This document shows positions 22,619-29,006 of a DNA stretch of 29,006 bases, one piece after another; the stretch's first letter is position 1, and each line of letters begins with the position of its first letter. Below the pieces are notes generated by a model that ran no database searches, had not been told where the DNA came from, and was given only the letters and a program-made list of their open reading frames with translations. A program made the translations under genes and the position numbers. Origin of the DNA: an uncultured Eubacteriales bacterium (GTDB taxonomy: Bacteria > Bacillota > Clostridia > Oscillospirales > Oscillospiraceae); assembly GCA_900546915.1 (NCBI GenBank), contig UREY01000026.1, positions 1 to 29,006 on the forward strand, written 5' to 3'.

Positions 22619-23791
22619 TCATTCACCGAGGCTGTGAAAGAGATTGGCGTGGAAATAGGCTTCAATGTCCCTGCGGCTTGCAGGAAGGCTGCCTTGGACA
22701 AACTGGGCTTTGCCGCCGCCTCGGCCCTGAAGCGCGGCATGCATGGCCTGGATCAAGGGGCGGAGGTCGCCGGAGGGGGCGAACATGGCGTAGCGGTATC
22801 CGCTTCCATCTGCCCCGGAAAACACGCAGCAGCGGCCGCCGCAGGCGTTGCCGACGGCGTCGGCCATCCGGCGGACGCCGTCGGAGGAGAGATCCGGTTC
22901 AAAAAGAAGCACGTCTCCGGCGCCCTGGGCGGATGCGGCAGCGGCGGCAAATAAGCGGGCTTCCAGTCTGCCGGCACGGGCCCGGCATGTTTCCAGCTCC
23001 TGCGCCATACGTTGGGCGGCGGCTCCGGTTTCCAGAGGCTTGGCAGAAAAAGTCTGAGAAACCATGCGGTTTTGGTGGTAAATCTGGGACAGATAGGTCA
23101 GGGCCCGGCCTCCACAGACCATTTCCATCCGAACGCCCTGATGAAAACGGGCCCAGGACAGGAGCTTGAGGAGGCCGATTTCACCGGTTCTCTTCACGTG
23201 GGTGCCGCAACAAGCGCACAGGTCGTAGCCGGGAATTTCCACCAGACGCACCAGGCCCTCCAAGGGTCGCTTGCTGCGGTATGGGGAGTCGGCGAGGGCG
23301 TCGCCGCCGGCGCACCAGGTCCGTATGGGCAGATCCTGCCAAATGCCGTCGTTCACGGCGGCTTCCAGGCCGGGCAGGTCCTCTTGGGGAATTACGCCGT
23401 CGAAGTCTATGGTGACGGAGGCGGCTCCCATGTGAAATCCCACGTTATGAAAGCCGTAGCGGCGGTGAATCACACCGGAGAGCATATGCTCCCCGGAATG
23501 CTGCTGCATCAGGTCAAAGCGCCGGGGCCAGTCAATCTGCCCCTGCACCGCCTGCCCCGGGTTCAGGGGCCGGTCGCAGAAATGGACGACGGCGCCGTCT
23601 TGCTCCCGTACGGCCAGTACCTGCGCATCGGCCAGGGTTCCCAGATCCCAGGGCTGTCCGCCGCCTTCCGGATAAAAGGCCGTCTGATCCAAGCCAACGG
23701 CCCACAGGCCGTCCTGGGGTTGGCAGCTGATTACACGGGCGTGGAATTGATGGAGATGCGAGTCTTGATAATACAGTGCGTTTGGGTCCAT
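22619..23791 (-). CDS. alaX: AlaX-type alanyl-tRNA editing hydrolase with DHHA1 domain
   Basis: About 390 residues. The editing core resembles the C-terminal half of AlaRS: FYPEGGGQPWDLGTL, the zinc motif HSGEH (His98, His102) and its partner CxxxH (Cys194, His198 in CCGTH). A helical linker leads to a DHHA1-like domain ending GGKAQFVQGSL. Such AlaX-L proteins hydrolyse Ser-tRNA-Ala or Gly-tRNA-Ala in trans. No aminoacylation domain is present, so it is not AlaRS. Start: ATG 23791 with AAAAAGGAG eight bases upstream; an in-frame ATG at 23878 lies upstream of the predicted transcription start. It heads a minus-strand operon with the ligase-family and deacetylase genes and is divergent from the gntR-ABC operon. 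Confidence 0.9.
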   Translation of the reverse strand: MDPNALYYQDSHLHQFHARVISCQPQDGLWAVGLDQTAFYPEGGGQPWDLGTLADAQVLAVREQDGAVVHFCDRPLNPGQAVQGQIDWPRRFDLMQQHSGEHMLSGVIHRRYGFHNVGFHMGAASVTIDFDGVIPQEDLPGLEAAVNDGIWQDLPIRTWCAGGDALADSPYRSKRPLEGLVRLVEIPGYDLCACCGTHVKRTGEIGLLKLLSWARFHQGVRMEMVCGGRALTYLSQIYHQNRMVSQTFSAKPLETGAAAQRMAQELETCRARAGRLEARLFAAAAASAQGAGDVLLFEPDLSSDGVRRMADAVGNACGGRCCVFSGADGSGYRYAMFAPSGDLRPLIQAMHAALQGRGGGKAQFVQGSLPASRRDIEAYFHANLFHSLGE

Positions 23792-23849
23792 GAGGATGCT
23801 CCTTTTTGGCGGTATTGCAACAGAACAGGCTGCGCCCAAGATATGCTTC

Positions 23850-23878
23850 ATTATACCGGCAAAACAGGGAGGAAGCAA
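23850..23878 (-). promoter_or_regulatory. Promoter of alaX operon
   Basis: Minus strand: TTGCTT (23878-23873), 17-bp spacer, TATAAT (23855-23850). Transcription start near 23843, leader about 50 nt. Confidence 0.75.
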
Positions 23879-23926
23879 GACCTGTTTGAAAACCGGTACA
23901 ACTTGGGGGAAAACCCATACAGCGCC

Positions 23927-23955
23927 TTGACAAAACCGGACCGGCCTGCTACAAT
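23927..23955 (+). promoter_or_regulatory. Promoter of gntR-ABC operon
   Basis: TTGACA (23927-23932), 17-bp spacer, extended -10 TGC-TACAAT (TACAAT 23950-23955). Transcription start near 23962, inside the adjacent inverted repeat. Confidence 0.85.
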
Positions 23956-23958
23956 AGC

Positions 23959-23979
23959 TGTATTAATACGGGTAATACA
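23959..23979. promoter_or_regulatory. Candidate GntR/YtrA-type operator
   Basis: Inverted repeat TGTATTA (23959-23965), 7-bp spacer, TAATACA (23973-23979); an overlapping perfect palindrome, GTATTAATAC, lies within it. It spans the predicted transcription start of the gntR gene, the normal place for autorepression by YtrA-type regulators. Confidence 0.65.
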
Positions 23980-24004
23980 CATTGGAGAACTGGACGGTGA
24001 CATC

Positions 24005-24376
24005 ATGCAGTTGGATTACCGAAATACCCGGCCGATTTACATGCAAATTGTGGAGCAAATCCGGCAGAAAATCCTGGCCGGTGTTTTGGCGGAGGGAGAG
24101 CAGCTTCCATCGGTACGGGAGATGGCGATGGAGCTGGCAATCAATCCCAACACCATGCAGCGCGCCTACCGAGAGCTGGAGGTCCAGGGCTGGATTTATT
24201 CCGTCCCCGGTAAGGGGTCGTATGTCTGCGACATTGCCCGGGCGGGCGCGGCCCGCTGCAAGGAGCTGCTTGCGTCGCTGGACCGTTTGGTGGCGGAGCT
24301 GGTGTCTCTGGGCTATGACCGGGAGCAGGTGATCCGGTATTTGAACAGTCAGGAAGGAGGCGGCGGATGTGATTGA
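24005..24376 (+). CDS. YtrA-type GntR family transcriptional regulator
   Basis: 123 residues. An N-terminal GntR winged helix (PIYMQIVEQIRQKILAG, LPSVREMAMELAINPNTMQRAY, then the ELEVQGWIYSVPGKGSYV wing) is followed by a short helical tail of ~50 residues. This is the compact YtrA subfamily rather than FadR/HutC. YtrA regulators normally repress their own operon together with an ABC exporter, exactly the arrangement here. ATG 24005 has only a weak ribosome site (GGTGA). The end overlaps the GTG start of the ATPase gene by 8 bases. In Bacillus the ytr operon responds to cell-wall antibiotics that bind lipid II; the same signal here is inference. Confidence 0.92.
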   Translation: MQLDYRNTRPIYMQIVEQIRQKILAGVLAEGEQLPSVREMAMELAINPNTMQRAYRELEVQGWIYSVPGKGSYVCDIARAGAARCKELLASLDRLVAELVSLGYDREQVIRYLNSQEGGGGCD

Positions 24377-25262
24377 GGCAAAGCAGCTGATCAAGCAGTT
24401 TGGAAAATTGCGGGCGCTGGATGGACTGAGCATTCAGGTGCCGGAGGGCTCCATATACGGCCTCGTGGGGCCGAACGGAGCGGGGAAATCTACCCTTATT
24501 CGCTGTCTGACCGGGGTTTACCGGCCGGAGCAGGGAGCCGTTACCCTGGACGGCGAGCCGGTTTGGGAAAATCCTGGGGTAAAAAGGAAAATGGCCTGCA
24601 TCCCGGATGAAATATTTTATTTTCCTCAGGCCTCGATCGCCGGCATGGCGGACTTTTACGCGGGAATTTACCCCACCTTTGACCGGGAGCTCTTCCGGCG
24701 GCTGGGCCAGGTGTTTGAGCTGCCTAAGGGAAGTCCCATCCGCCGGTTTTCCAAGGGAATGCAAAAACAGGCGGCCTTTTGGCTGGCCATTTCCATCCGC
24801 CCGGAGGTTTTGATTTTGGATGAACCGGTGGACGGCCTGGATCCGGTGATGCGGCGGCAGGTTTGGCAATTGCTTTTGTCGGACGTATCTCAGAACGGCA
24901 CGACGGTTCTGGTATCCTCCCATAATCTGCGGGAGCTGGAGGATGTTTGCGACCGGGTGGGCATTGTGGATCACGGAAGAATGCTTTTAGAGCGAAGCCT
25001 GTCGGAGCTGCAGGAGAACATCGTCAAGGTGCAAATGGTACCGGCAGAGGGGAACGGACTTCCGGATGGCCTGAAGGTGGTACATCAAAGCCAGGCGGGA
25101 CGCTTGCTGACCTTGGTGGTGCGTGGCAGCGGGGAAGAGATCCGGGCGACCCTGGAAGCCGCGAGCCCGGTGTATTTTGATTTGCTCCCGTTGTCTCTGG
25201 AGGAGATTTTTATTTATGAGCTGGGAGGTGTCAGCCATGAAATCCGGCAGATCATTCTGTAG
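24369..25262 (+). CDS. ABC transporter ATP-binding protein (YtrB-like)
   Basis: 297 residues. Walker A GPNGAGKST (34-42), Walker B VLILDEP (147-153) with catalytic Glu152, D-loop GLD and H-loop His185 (SSHNL). The ABC signature is FSKGM (127-131) rather than LSGGQ, as is usual for YtrB/BcrA-like exporters. The residue at the usual Q-loop position is also unusual (CIPDEIFYF). The ~80-residue C-terminal extension is typical of this group. GTG start at 24369 with GGAGG upstream, translationally coupled to gntR. It overlaps the permease start (25237) by 26 bases. It should energise the permease encoded next, which is currently frameshifted, so its function in this genome is uncertain. Confidence 0.93.
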   Translation: MIEAKQLIKQFGKLRALDGLSIQVPEGSIYGLVGPNGAGKSTLIRCLTGVYRPEQGAVTLDGEPVWENPGVKRKMACIPDEIFYFPQASIAGMADFYAGIYPTFDRELFRRLGQVFELPKGSPIRRFSKGMQKQAAFWLAISIRPEVLILDEPVDGLDPVMRRQVWQLLLSDVSQNGTTVLVSSHNLRELEDVCDRVGIVDHGRMLLERSLSELQENIVKVQMVPAEGNGLPDGLKVVHQSQAGRLLTLVVRGSGEEIRATLEAASPVYFDLLPLSLEEIFIYELGGVSHEIRQIIL

Positions 25263-26965
25263 CATCCCCATTTTTCGCAAGAATTGCGCCAGATTTTGGC
25301 CGCTGTGCGGTGGATTTTTCCTACTTTTGACGGTTTATGTACTCCGGTTTGCCGACGGGGGGGCCGGGCATGACGTCTTCCCCGGCTGCGAATTTTCTGG
25401 ATTCTGTCAATGGAATGATGATAGCCTGGCTTCCCTTATACGGACTGATGTGCGGTGTGCTCTTTCTGGGATATCTCTTCCAGACGGGCAGCACCCAGGC
25501 ATACCACAGCATGCCGCTGAGACGGGGGACCCTGCTGGGTACGGCGATCCTCTCCGGTCTGGTGTTTTTGCTTGCGCCTCTGGCGTTGGCGGCAGCGCTG
25601 GCTTACCTGCTGATTCCGGGCTGTACCACAGAGCCCCTGGAGTGGGCGGCGGTTTTGGGCATCGTGTCTTTTTATGCGTTTGCTCTGAGTTGCCTGTCGG
25701 CGGTTTTAACCGGCACGCGTCCCGGAGCGGTGCTGGTCTTTGTGGTCTTTTTAATCGGCGCGCCCAGCCTGGAGGCCATGGGAAAGGCGGCTGTATTGCC
25801 CCTTCTGCGGGGCCTGGTATATCCCGGTACGGTGTTGCGGTGGCTCTGCCCACCCATCATGCTTTTGGAGCTGGCCGATGTGGTGGAGGGACATTTTGCC
25901 CTCCGCCTCTGGCCGTACCTAGCCGCCGTGGCCGGAGGGGCCTTGGCGTTGCTTGGCCTGGCGTGGTTTTTGTACCGCCGCCGGAAAAGTGAAGGAGCCG
26001 GGGATTTTGTAGCCGCCCGGTGGCTGCGGCCGGTCATACGGTATGGGCTTACATTTTTAGGCGGCCTTGGTCTGGGAGAGCTTCTTTCTCTGCTGTTAGG
26101 CGGGGAATGGAAGGGGGAGCTGGGCGCTACGATGGTGTTCCTTCTGACGGGCGTCCTGGTAGCGCGGCTGACGGCGGAAATGCTGCTGGCCCGGTCTGTC
26201 CGGGTATTTCAGGCCCGGCGGCTGGTCAGCTATGGGCTGTGCCTGGCGCTGACCGGCGGCGCGCTGCTGGCAGTGGACGGGGATATTCTGGGCCTGGAGA
26301 CCCGCATTCCGGCTCCGGAGCAGATCTCCCAGGCCACCTTGTCGGTCGGAGTGTACCCAACCGGCGCGCCGGTGTCGGATCCTGAGGAGCTGCGGGAGAT
26401 TACGGAGCTTCATCGGTTGGTGCTGGAGCACCAAAACGGACAGAAGGGGAAAACCTGCAGGGCGTATTTTTCTTACCGTCTGACCGGAGGAGAAACGATG
26501 ATTCGCCAGTACCGGCTCATTTTTTCGGGGCAGGAAATGGCCCAGGAAAACGGCTTGTACCGGAAGCTGTCGGAATTTTTCCACCGGCCCGAGCAAGTGT
26601 TAGCTGGTTTGGTGGGGCCGGATGCGACGCAGGAGGAGCTGAGGCAGCAGATTGTGAGCTGTGCGGTGTATGACGGAAGAGGTGAGCCGGTGGATCTCAC
26701 CGGTAACCTGGACTCCCTCCAGGCCAGAGAGCTTTGGGACCGGGCCTGGCAGGATATCTGCAACGGCGATCTGTATTTGGACGACGGCTACGGGATGGAC
26801 GGCTCCTTTGGTGCAATCACCCTGGAGTTTCAGCTGCAGGAGCGGGCGGGCGAAGTTGCGCCCCACGCGTCTATTTACCTGGAGCTGTTGTCCGACAGTC
26901 GGAATACGATGGAATATCTGACCGGATTGGCGCAACATGAAACGGCCGGCGCATCGGAAAGATGA
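25237..26965 (+). pseudogene. ABC-2 type permease of the gntR operon, frameshifted at a G7 run
   Basis: The reading frame opens at ATG 25237 (GGGAGGTG six bases upstream, within the end of the ATPase gene) with MKSGRSFCSIPIFRKNCARF and WPLCGGFFLLLTVYVLRFAD. This is the expected N-terminus and first membrane helix of such permeases. After the G7 run (25357-25363) this frame loses similarity, while the next frame continues as GPGMTSSPAANFLDSVNG and a normal permease: about eight further helices, then a ~210-residue extracytoplasmic domain (from ETRIPAPEQISQ) to the stop at 26965. Total length is 3n+1. Removing one G restores a continuous ~575-residue protein. The ATG at 25337 lacks a ribosome site and the first helix. 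It could be a mutation, a slippage-based on/off switch, programmed frameshifting or a sequencing error. Confidence 0.8.
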
Positions 26966-26992
26966 CGTCCGGCCGCAGGGAGGAAACGGATT

Positions 26993-27265
26993 ATGTATGT
27001 ATCAATTGGAGGAGATATGGCCATACGAACCAGCTCCTTAATTGGAATTTTTGATTTGGATCAAACGACGACTTCCCAAATCACCCGCCGGTTTTTGCAG
27101 CAGGCAGAGCGGGAGGGACAGGTGGTCAGTACGGCGGAGGATCTTCCCAAGACCTTCCTACTCACCAGCGAGTATGGACTGCCGCGGGTTTATCTCACGC
27201 AATGGAATGCGGCGACTCTGGAGAAACGGCTGGGCGTACGGGCCGGAGGTCCGGAAACCCGGTAG
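26993..27265 (+). CDS. remB: RemB-type DUF370 regulator
   Basis: 90 residues. MYVSIGGDMAIRTSSLIGIF, DLDQTTTSQITRRFLQQAE, DLPKTFLLT and VYLTQWNAATLEKR match the RemB/YaaB branch of DUF370. Related RemA binds DNA as a ring and activates biofilm-matrix genes in Bacillus; RemB has a lesser-known role in the same process. Start at ATG 26993 with GGAGG upstream. It follows the permease by 27 bases, so it may be cotranscribed with the gntR-ABC operon. The C-terminal GVRAGGPETR is a short extension beyond the conserved core. It converges with dapF, with no clear terminator in the 23-bp gap. Confidence 0.88.
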   Translation: MYVSIGGDMAIRTSSLIGIFDLDQTTTSQITRRFLQQAEREGQVVSTAEDLPKTFLLTSEYGLPRVYLTQWNAATLEKRLGVRAGGPETR

Positions 27266-27288
27266 AAACGCGGGAACGATTGGCAGGG

Positions 27289-28116
27289 TTATTCCGGCAG
27301 CACTTCGTCCGGAATGCTGCCCCGGCACACGAGAACGGCGGGGCCGGAGAGATAGAGTCCGGTGATCTCCTTGCCGGATAATTCGGCATCGACCAGAAGC
27401 TGTCCGCCCAGATTTTCCACCCGGATGTTTTTTCCGGAGACCTGGCCCTGGAGGGTCAAAAGGGCGGTCAGAGAGGCCGTGCCGGTGCCGCAGGCGTAAG
27501 TGAAGTCTTCCACGCCCCGTTCAAAGGTGCGGATGATCAAATGGTCCGGCTCTAAAATATCATATAAATTGGCGTTGGCGCCTTTTGGGTACGCGGGATC
27601 ATGGCGAAGGGCCATACCGATGGGGCGCAGTTCCTCCAAAGACTTCTCAGCCAGGCCGCAGACTGGAAAAACGGCGTGGGGCAGGCCGGGGGAGCCGAGT
27701 TCCACATACCCGGCCGGGCCCAGAGCGGTCATACGCCGGGGCTCCAAAATGGTGGGGCTGTTGAGCCGGACTCGGTAAAAGTCTTCTTTTAGCCGGGCGC
27801 CGACGACCAAGCCGGCGGTCGTTTCGATCCGCTGAACCGGACCGGCCAAACCTTGCTCATAGCCGTACCGGCAGATGCAGCGGGCGCCGTTGCCGCACAT
27901 TTCACCCACAGAGCCGTCGGAGTTGAAAAATCGCATTTTAAAGTCCCCGCCCTGCTCTGCAGGCTCCACAGCCATGAGGCCGTCTGCCCCAATGGAAAAC
28001 CGGCGGCGGCAGAGGGCCCGTGCCATACGCCCCAAGCGGTCCGGACCGGCTTCCAGGGACCGGTTGTCTATGATAATAAAGTCGTTGCCGGCTCCGTTCA
28101 TCTTCCAAAATTCCAT
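27289..28116 (-). CDS. dapF: Diaminopimelate epimerase
   Basis: 275 residues, normal length. Converts LL- to meso-diaminopimelate for lysine and peptidoglycan. Both catalytic cysteines are present in their motifs: Cys74 (GEMCGNGARC) and Cys209 (YACGTGTAS). N-terminal KMNGAGNDFIIIDNR and FNSDGS are the substrate-binding signatures. ATG 28116 is preferred (GGGAGG seven bases upstream) over in-frame ATG 28134, which has no ribosome site. It lies 98 bases downstream of bioY with an apparent promoter of its own in between, so it need not depend on bioY transcription. Confidence 0.95.
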   Translation of the reverse strand: MEFWKMNGAGNDFIIIDNRSLEAGPDRLGRMARALCRRRFSIGADGLMAVEPAEQGGDFKMRFFNSDGSVGEMCGNGARCICRYGYEQGLAGPVQRIETTAGLVVGARLKEDFYRVRLNSPTILEPRRMTALGPAGYVELGSPGLPHAVFPVCGLAEKSLEELRPIGMALRHDPAYPKGANANLYDILEPDHLIIRTFERGVEDFTYACGTGTASLTALLTLQGQVSGKNIRVENLGGQLLVDAELSGKEITGLYLSGPAVLVCRGSIPDEVLPE

Positions 28117-28137
28117 GGTAAGGCCTCCCAGCATACA

Positions 28138-28167
28138 AAAAAGATGGGGCTATTTTAGCATCTTTTT
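28138..28167 (-). terminator. Possible terminator after bioY, overlapping the dapF promoter
   Basis: Stem AAAAAGATG (28138-28146) / CATCTTTTT (28159-28167), read on the minus strand with a final TTTTTTG. It would end the bioY transcript. The loop contains the dapF -10 box (TAAAAT), so bioY readthrough and dapF initiation share this segment. Confidence 0.55.
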
Positions 28168-28180
28168 CCTGAGATGTATA
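28152..28180 (-). promoter_or_regulatory. Candidate dapF promoter
   Basis: Minus strand: TATACA (28180-28175, 4 of 6 to consensus), 17-bp spacer, extended -10 TGC-TAAAAT (28157-28152). Transcription start near 28145, leader about 28 nt. Confidence 0.5.
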
Positions 28181-28214
28181 GGGAAAAACCTGCGGAAAAG
28201 TGGGAAAAACCTGC
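28181..28214. repeat. Pair of 13-bp direct repeats upstream of dapF
   Basis: GGGAAAAACCTGC occurs perfectly at 28181-28193 and 28202-28214, 21 bp apart start to start (two helical turns), between the bioY stop and the dapF -35 box. The spacing and position suggest a regulator site. Confidence 0.7.
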
Positions 28215-28778
28215 TCACGGGACAAAGCGGGCTAAGCGTTGGGAGAGAATCCAGGCAATGCCCAATTTCACGGCGTCCGGCAGGAGAAAGGGGACGACGC
28301 ACTTGAGTAAAACCGCGCTCAAGGCGATCGGACCGGTTTGCCGCAAATAGACCAGCATAAACCAGGCGGTTCCTGCAGCGTAGCACAGGAGCAGTCCCGC
28401 CACCATGGCCAGCAGCCGGGTCCAGGCCCGTTGGCCAAGTGCAGAGGTCAAGGCCCAATATAAAAGGCCGGACAGCAGGAAACCGAAGATATATCCGCCG
28501 GTGGTGCCCAGCAGAACGCCGAATCCGCCGCGAAATCCGGCAAACACGGGAAGTCCCACAGCACCCAAAATCAGATACAGGGCCAGGGCGATGGTTCCGC
28601 GCTTTCCGCCCAAGAGACCCAGGGCGGCGAAGACCCCGAAGGTCTGAAGGGTAAAGGGCACCTCTCCCGGAATGGTCAGCCATGCGCTCACAGCCAAAAT
28701 GGCCGCAAACAAGCTGCACAGAGCCATGTCGCGCAGGGAAAAGCCGCGGCGTGTGTTGGTTGTATGGGTGTCAGTCAT
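28215..28778 (-). CDS. bioY: Biotin transporter BioY (ECF substrate-binding component)
   Basis: 187 residues with six hydrophobic segments. DMALCSLFAAILAVSAWLTI, then FTLQTFGVFAALGLLGG and KRGTIALALYLILGAVGLPV, plus GGFGVLLGTTGGYIFGFL, are the conserved BioY segments; the GG-P---GGYI region binds biotin. BioY can work alone at low capacity or with an EcfT/EcfAA' module, none of which is in the window. Start: ATG 28778 with GGAGG six bases upstream. The promoter carries a perfect 6-1-6 palindrome over its -10 box, consistent with repression by biotin status. The gene implies biotin uptake; no biotin synthesis genes are seen here. Confidence 0.95.
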   Translation of the reverse strand: MTDTHTTNTRRGFSLRDMALCSLFAAILAVSAWLTIPGEVPFTLQTFGVFAALGLLGGKRGTIALALYLILGAVGLPVFAGFRGGFGVLLGTTGGYIFGFLLSGLLYWALTSALGQRAWTRLLAMVAGLLLCYAAGTAWFMLVYLRQTGPIALSAVLLKCVVPFLLPDAVKLGIAWILSQRLARFVP

Positions 28779-28808
28779 TTCGAACCTCCAAATTTGTATG
28801 GTAGCTCC

Positions 28809-28837
28809 AGTATGCCATACTTACCACAAATTGTCAA
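28809..28837 (-). promoter_or_regulatory. bioY promoter with overlapping palindromic operator
   Basis: Minus strand: TTGACA (28837-28832), 17-bp spacer, CATACT (28814-28809). The perfect palindrome AGTATGCCATACT (28809-28821) covers the -10 box, flanked by GGTA/TACC half-sites (about 28796-28825). A BirA- or other biotin-repressor site is plausible, though it is not the textbook Firmicutes BirA box. Confidence 0.68.
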
Positions 28838-28959
28838 CTCAAAAATAAAAATGGGTTTACAATTGAGGCGCAACGCTTGCGCCGTCTCGAGAAGCCAGGT
28901 TTCCATGAAATCAGGAATTTGGCAGAGAAAAATGAGCAGGGAAACAGAGCTTGATATGC

Positions 28960-29006
28960 TCCCTTTATGAGAGACAGTGAAAAAACAAACTGTCATCATG
29001 AAGGGA
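28960..29006. repeat. Imperfect long inverted repeat at the right edge
   Basis: Left arm TCCCTTTATGAGAGACAGT (28960-28978) pairs with right arm ACTGTCATCATGAAGGGA (28989-29006) over most of its length, with a small internal mismatch and a 10-nt A-rich centre. The window ends inside it. It could be a terminator-like hairpin or the end of an insertion element; no transposase is visible. The adjoining 28838-28959 holds only a small GGCGCAA/TTGCGCC hairpin (28867-28883) and no gene I can support. Confidence 0.5.

Noticed and set aside
23012..24004. Upstream extension of the gntR reading frame antisense to alaX
   Set aside because: It overlaps the alaX coding region on the other strand. The GntR domain begins at ATG 24005, behind a strong promoter at 23927-23955.
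25337..26965. Permease starting at ATG 25337 as an intact gene
   Set aside because: There is no ribosome site before this ATG, and the expected first helix and N-terminus lie in the preceding frame from 25237, so a frameshift explains the data better.
28775..28999. 74-codon minus-strand frame across the bioY promoter
   Set aside because: It runs through the TTGACA/CATACT promoter and palindrome, has no ribosome site, and its product has no recognisable feature.
1..29006. CRISPR arrays, tRNA/rRNA genes, prophage or complete insertion sequences
   Set aside because: No regularly spaced repeats, cloverleaf-type sequence, rRNA segments or transposase/integrase domains were seen on either strand.

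Overview
The window looks like chromosome from a spore-forming, low-G+C-lineage but compositionally GC-rich Clostridia, most likely a gut Oscillospiraceae-type bacterium. This is inferred from gene content: a Spo0A-type DNA-binding domain, a PdaA-like spore-cortex deacetylase, RemB (DUF370), a CD1871A-type CXXC miniprotein, an S-layer-anchored subtilase, PerR with reverse-order rubrerythrin, and strong AGGAGG ribosome sites with ATG/GTG/TTG starts. No rRNA, tRNA, CRISPR array or complete mobile element was seen.

Region by region. 1-2090: a terminator of an upstream gene, then a DUF2079 membrane protein with its own terminator. 2091-9227: an AT-rich, dyad-containing upstream region, a good sigma-A promoter and a 2,233-residue secreted multidomain subtilase ending in three SLH modules. 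9271-12568: a long ArsR-like regulator, a receiver-less Spo0A C-terminal-domain protein and a YibE/F membrane protein. 12587-14398 (minus): a blaI - M56 protease - small secreted peptide operon, lower in GC than its surroundings, without a beta-lactam sensor domain. 14520-15660 (minus): a CD1871A miniprotein overlapping a NapH-like polyferredoxin gene. 15935-17059 (minus): perR and reverse rubrerythrin with a Fur-family box at the promoter. 17183-19965 (plus): a MinD-like ATPase, a methylglyoxal-synthase-like protein that has lost conserved catalytic positions, and hisS. 20016-23878 (minus): alaX, an O-antigen-ligase-family protein, a pdaA-like deacetylase and a 46-residue cysteine-rich membrane miniprotein. 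23927-27265 (plus): a YtrA-type GntR regulator, an ABC ATPase, a permease broken by one extra base in a G7 run, and remB. 27289-28837 (minus): bioY and dapF, each with a readable promoter and repeats that look regulatory. The right edge carries half of a long imperfect inverted repeat.

The themes are envelope and surface work (subtilase, deacetylase, ligase, DapF, M56 protease), redox and iron (PerR, rubrerythrin, polyferredoxin) and sporulation/biofilm-type control (Spo0A_C, RemB). The points most worth a second look are the homopolymer frameshift in the ABC permease, the MgsA-like protein with a replaced active site, the receiver-less Spo0A domain with a near-consensus 0A box upstream, and the BlaI/M56/small-peptide operon.
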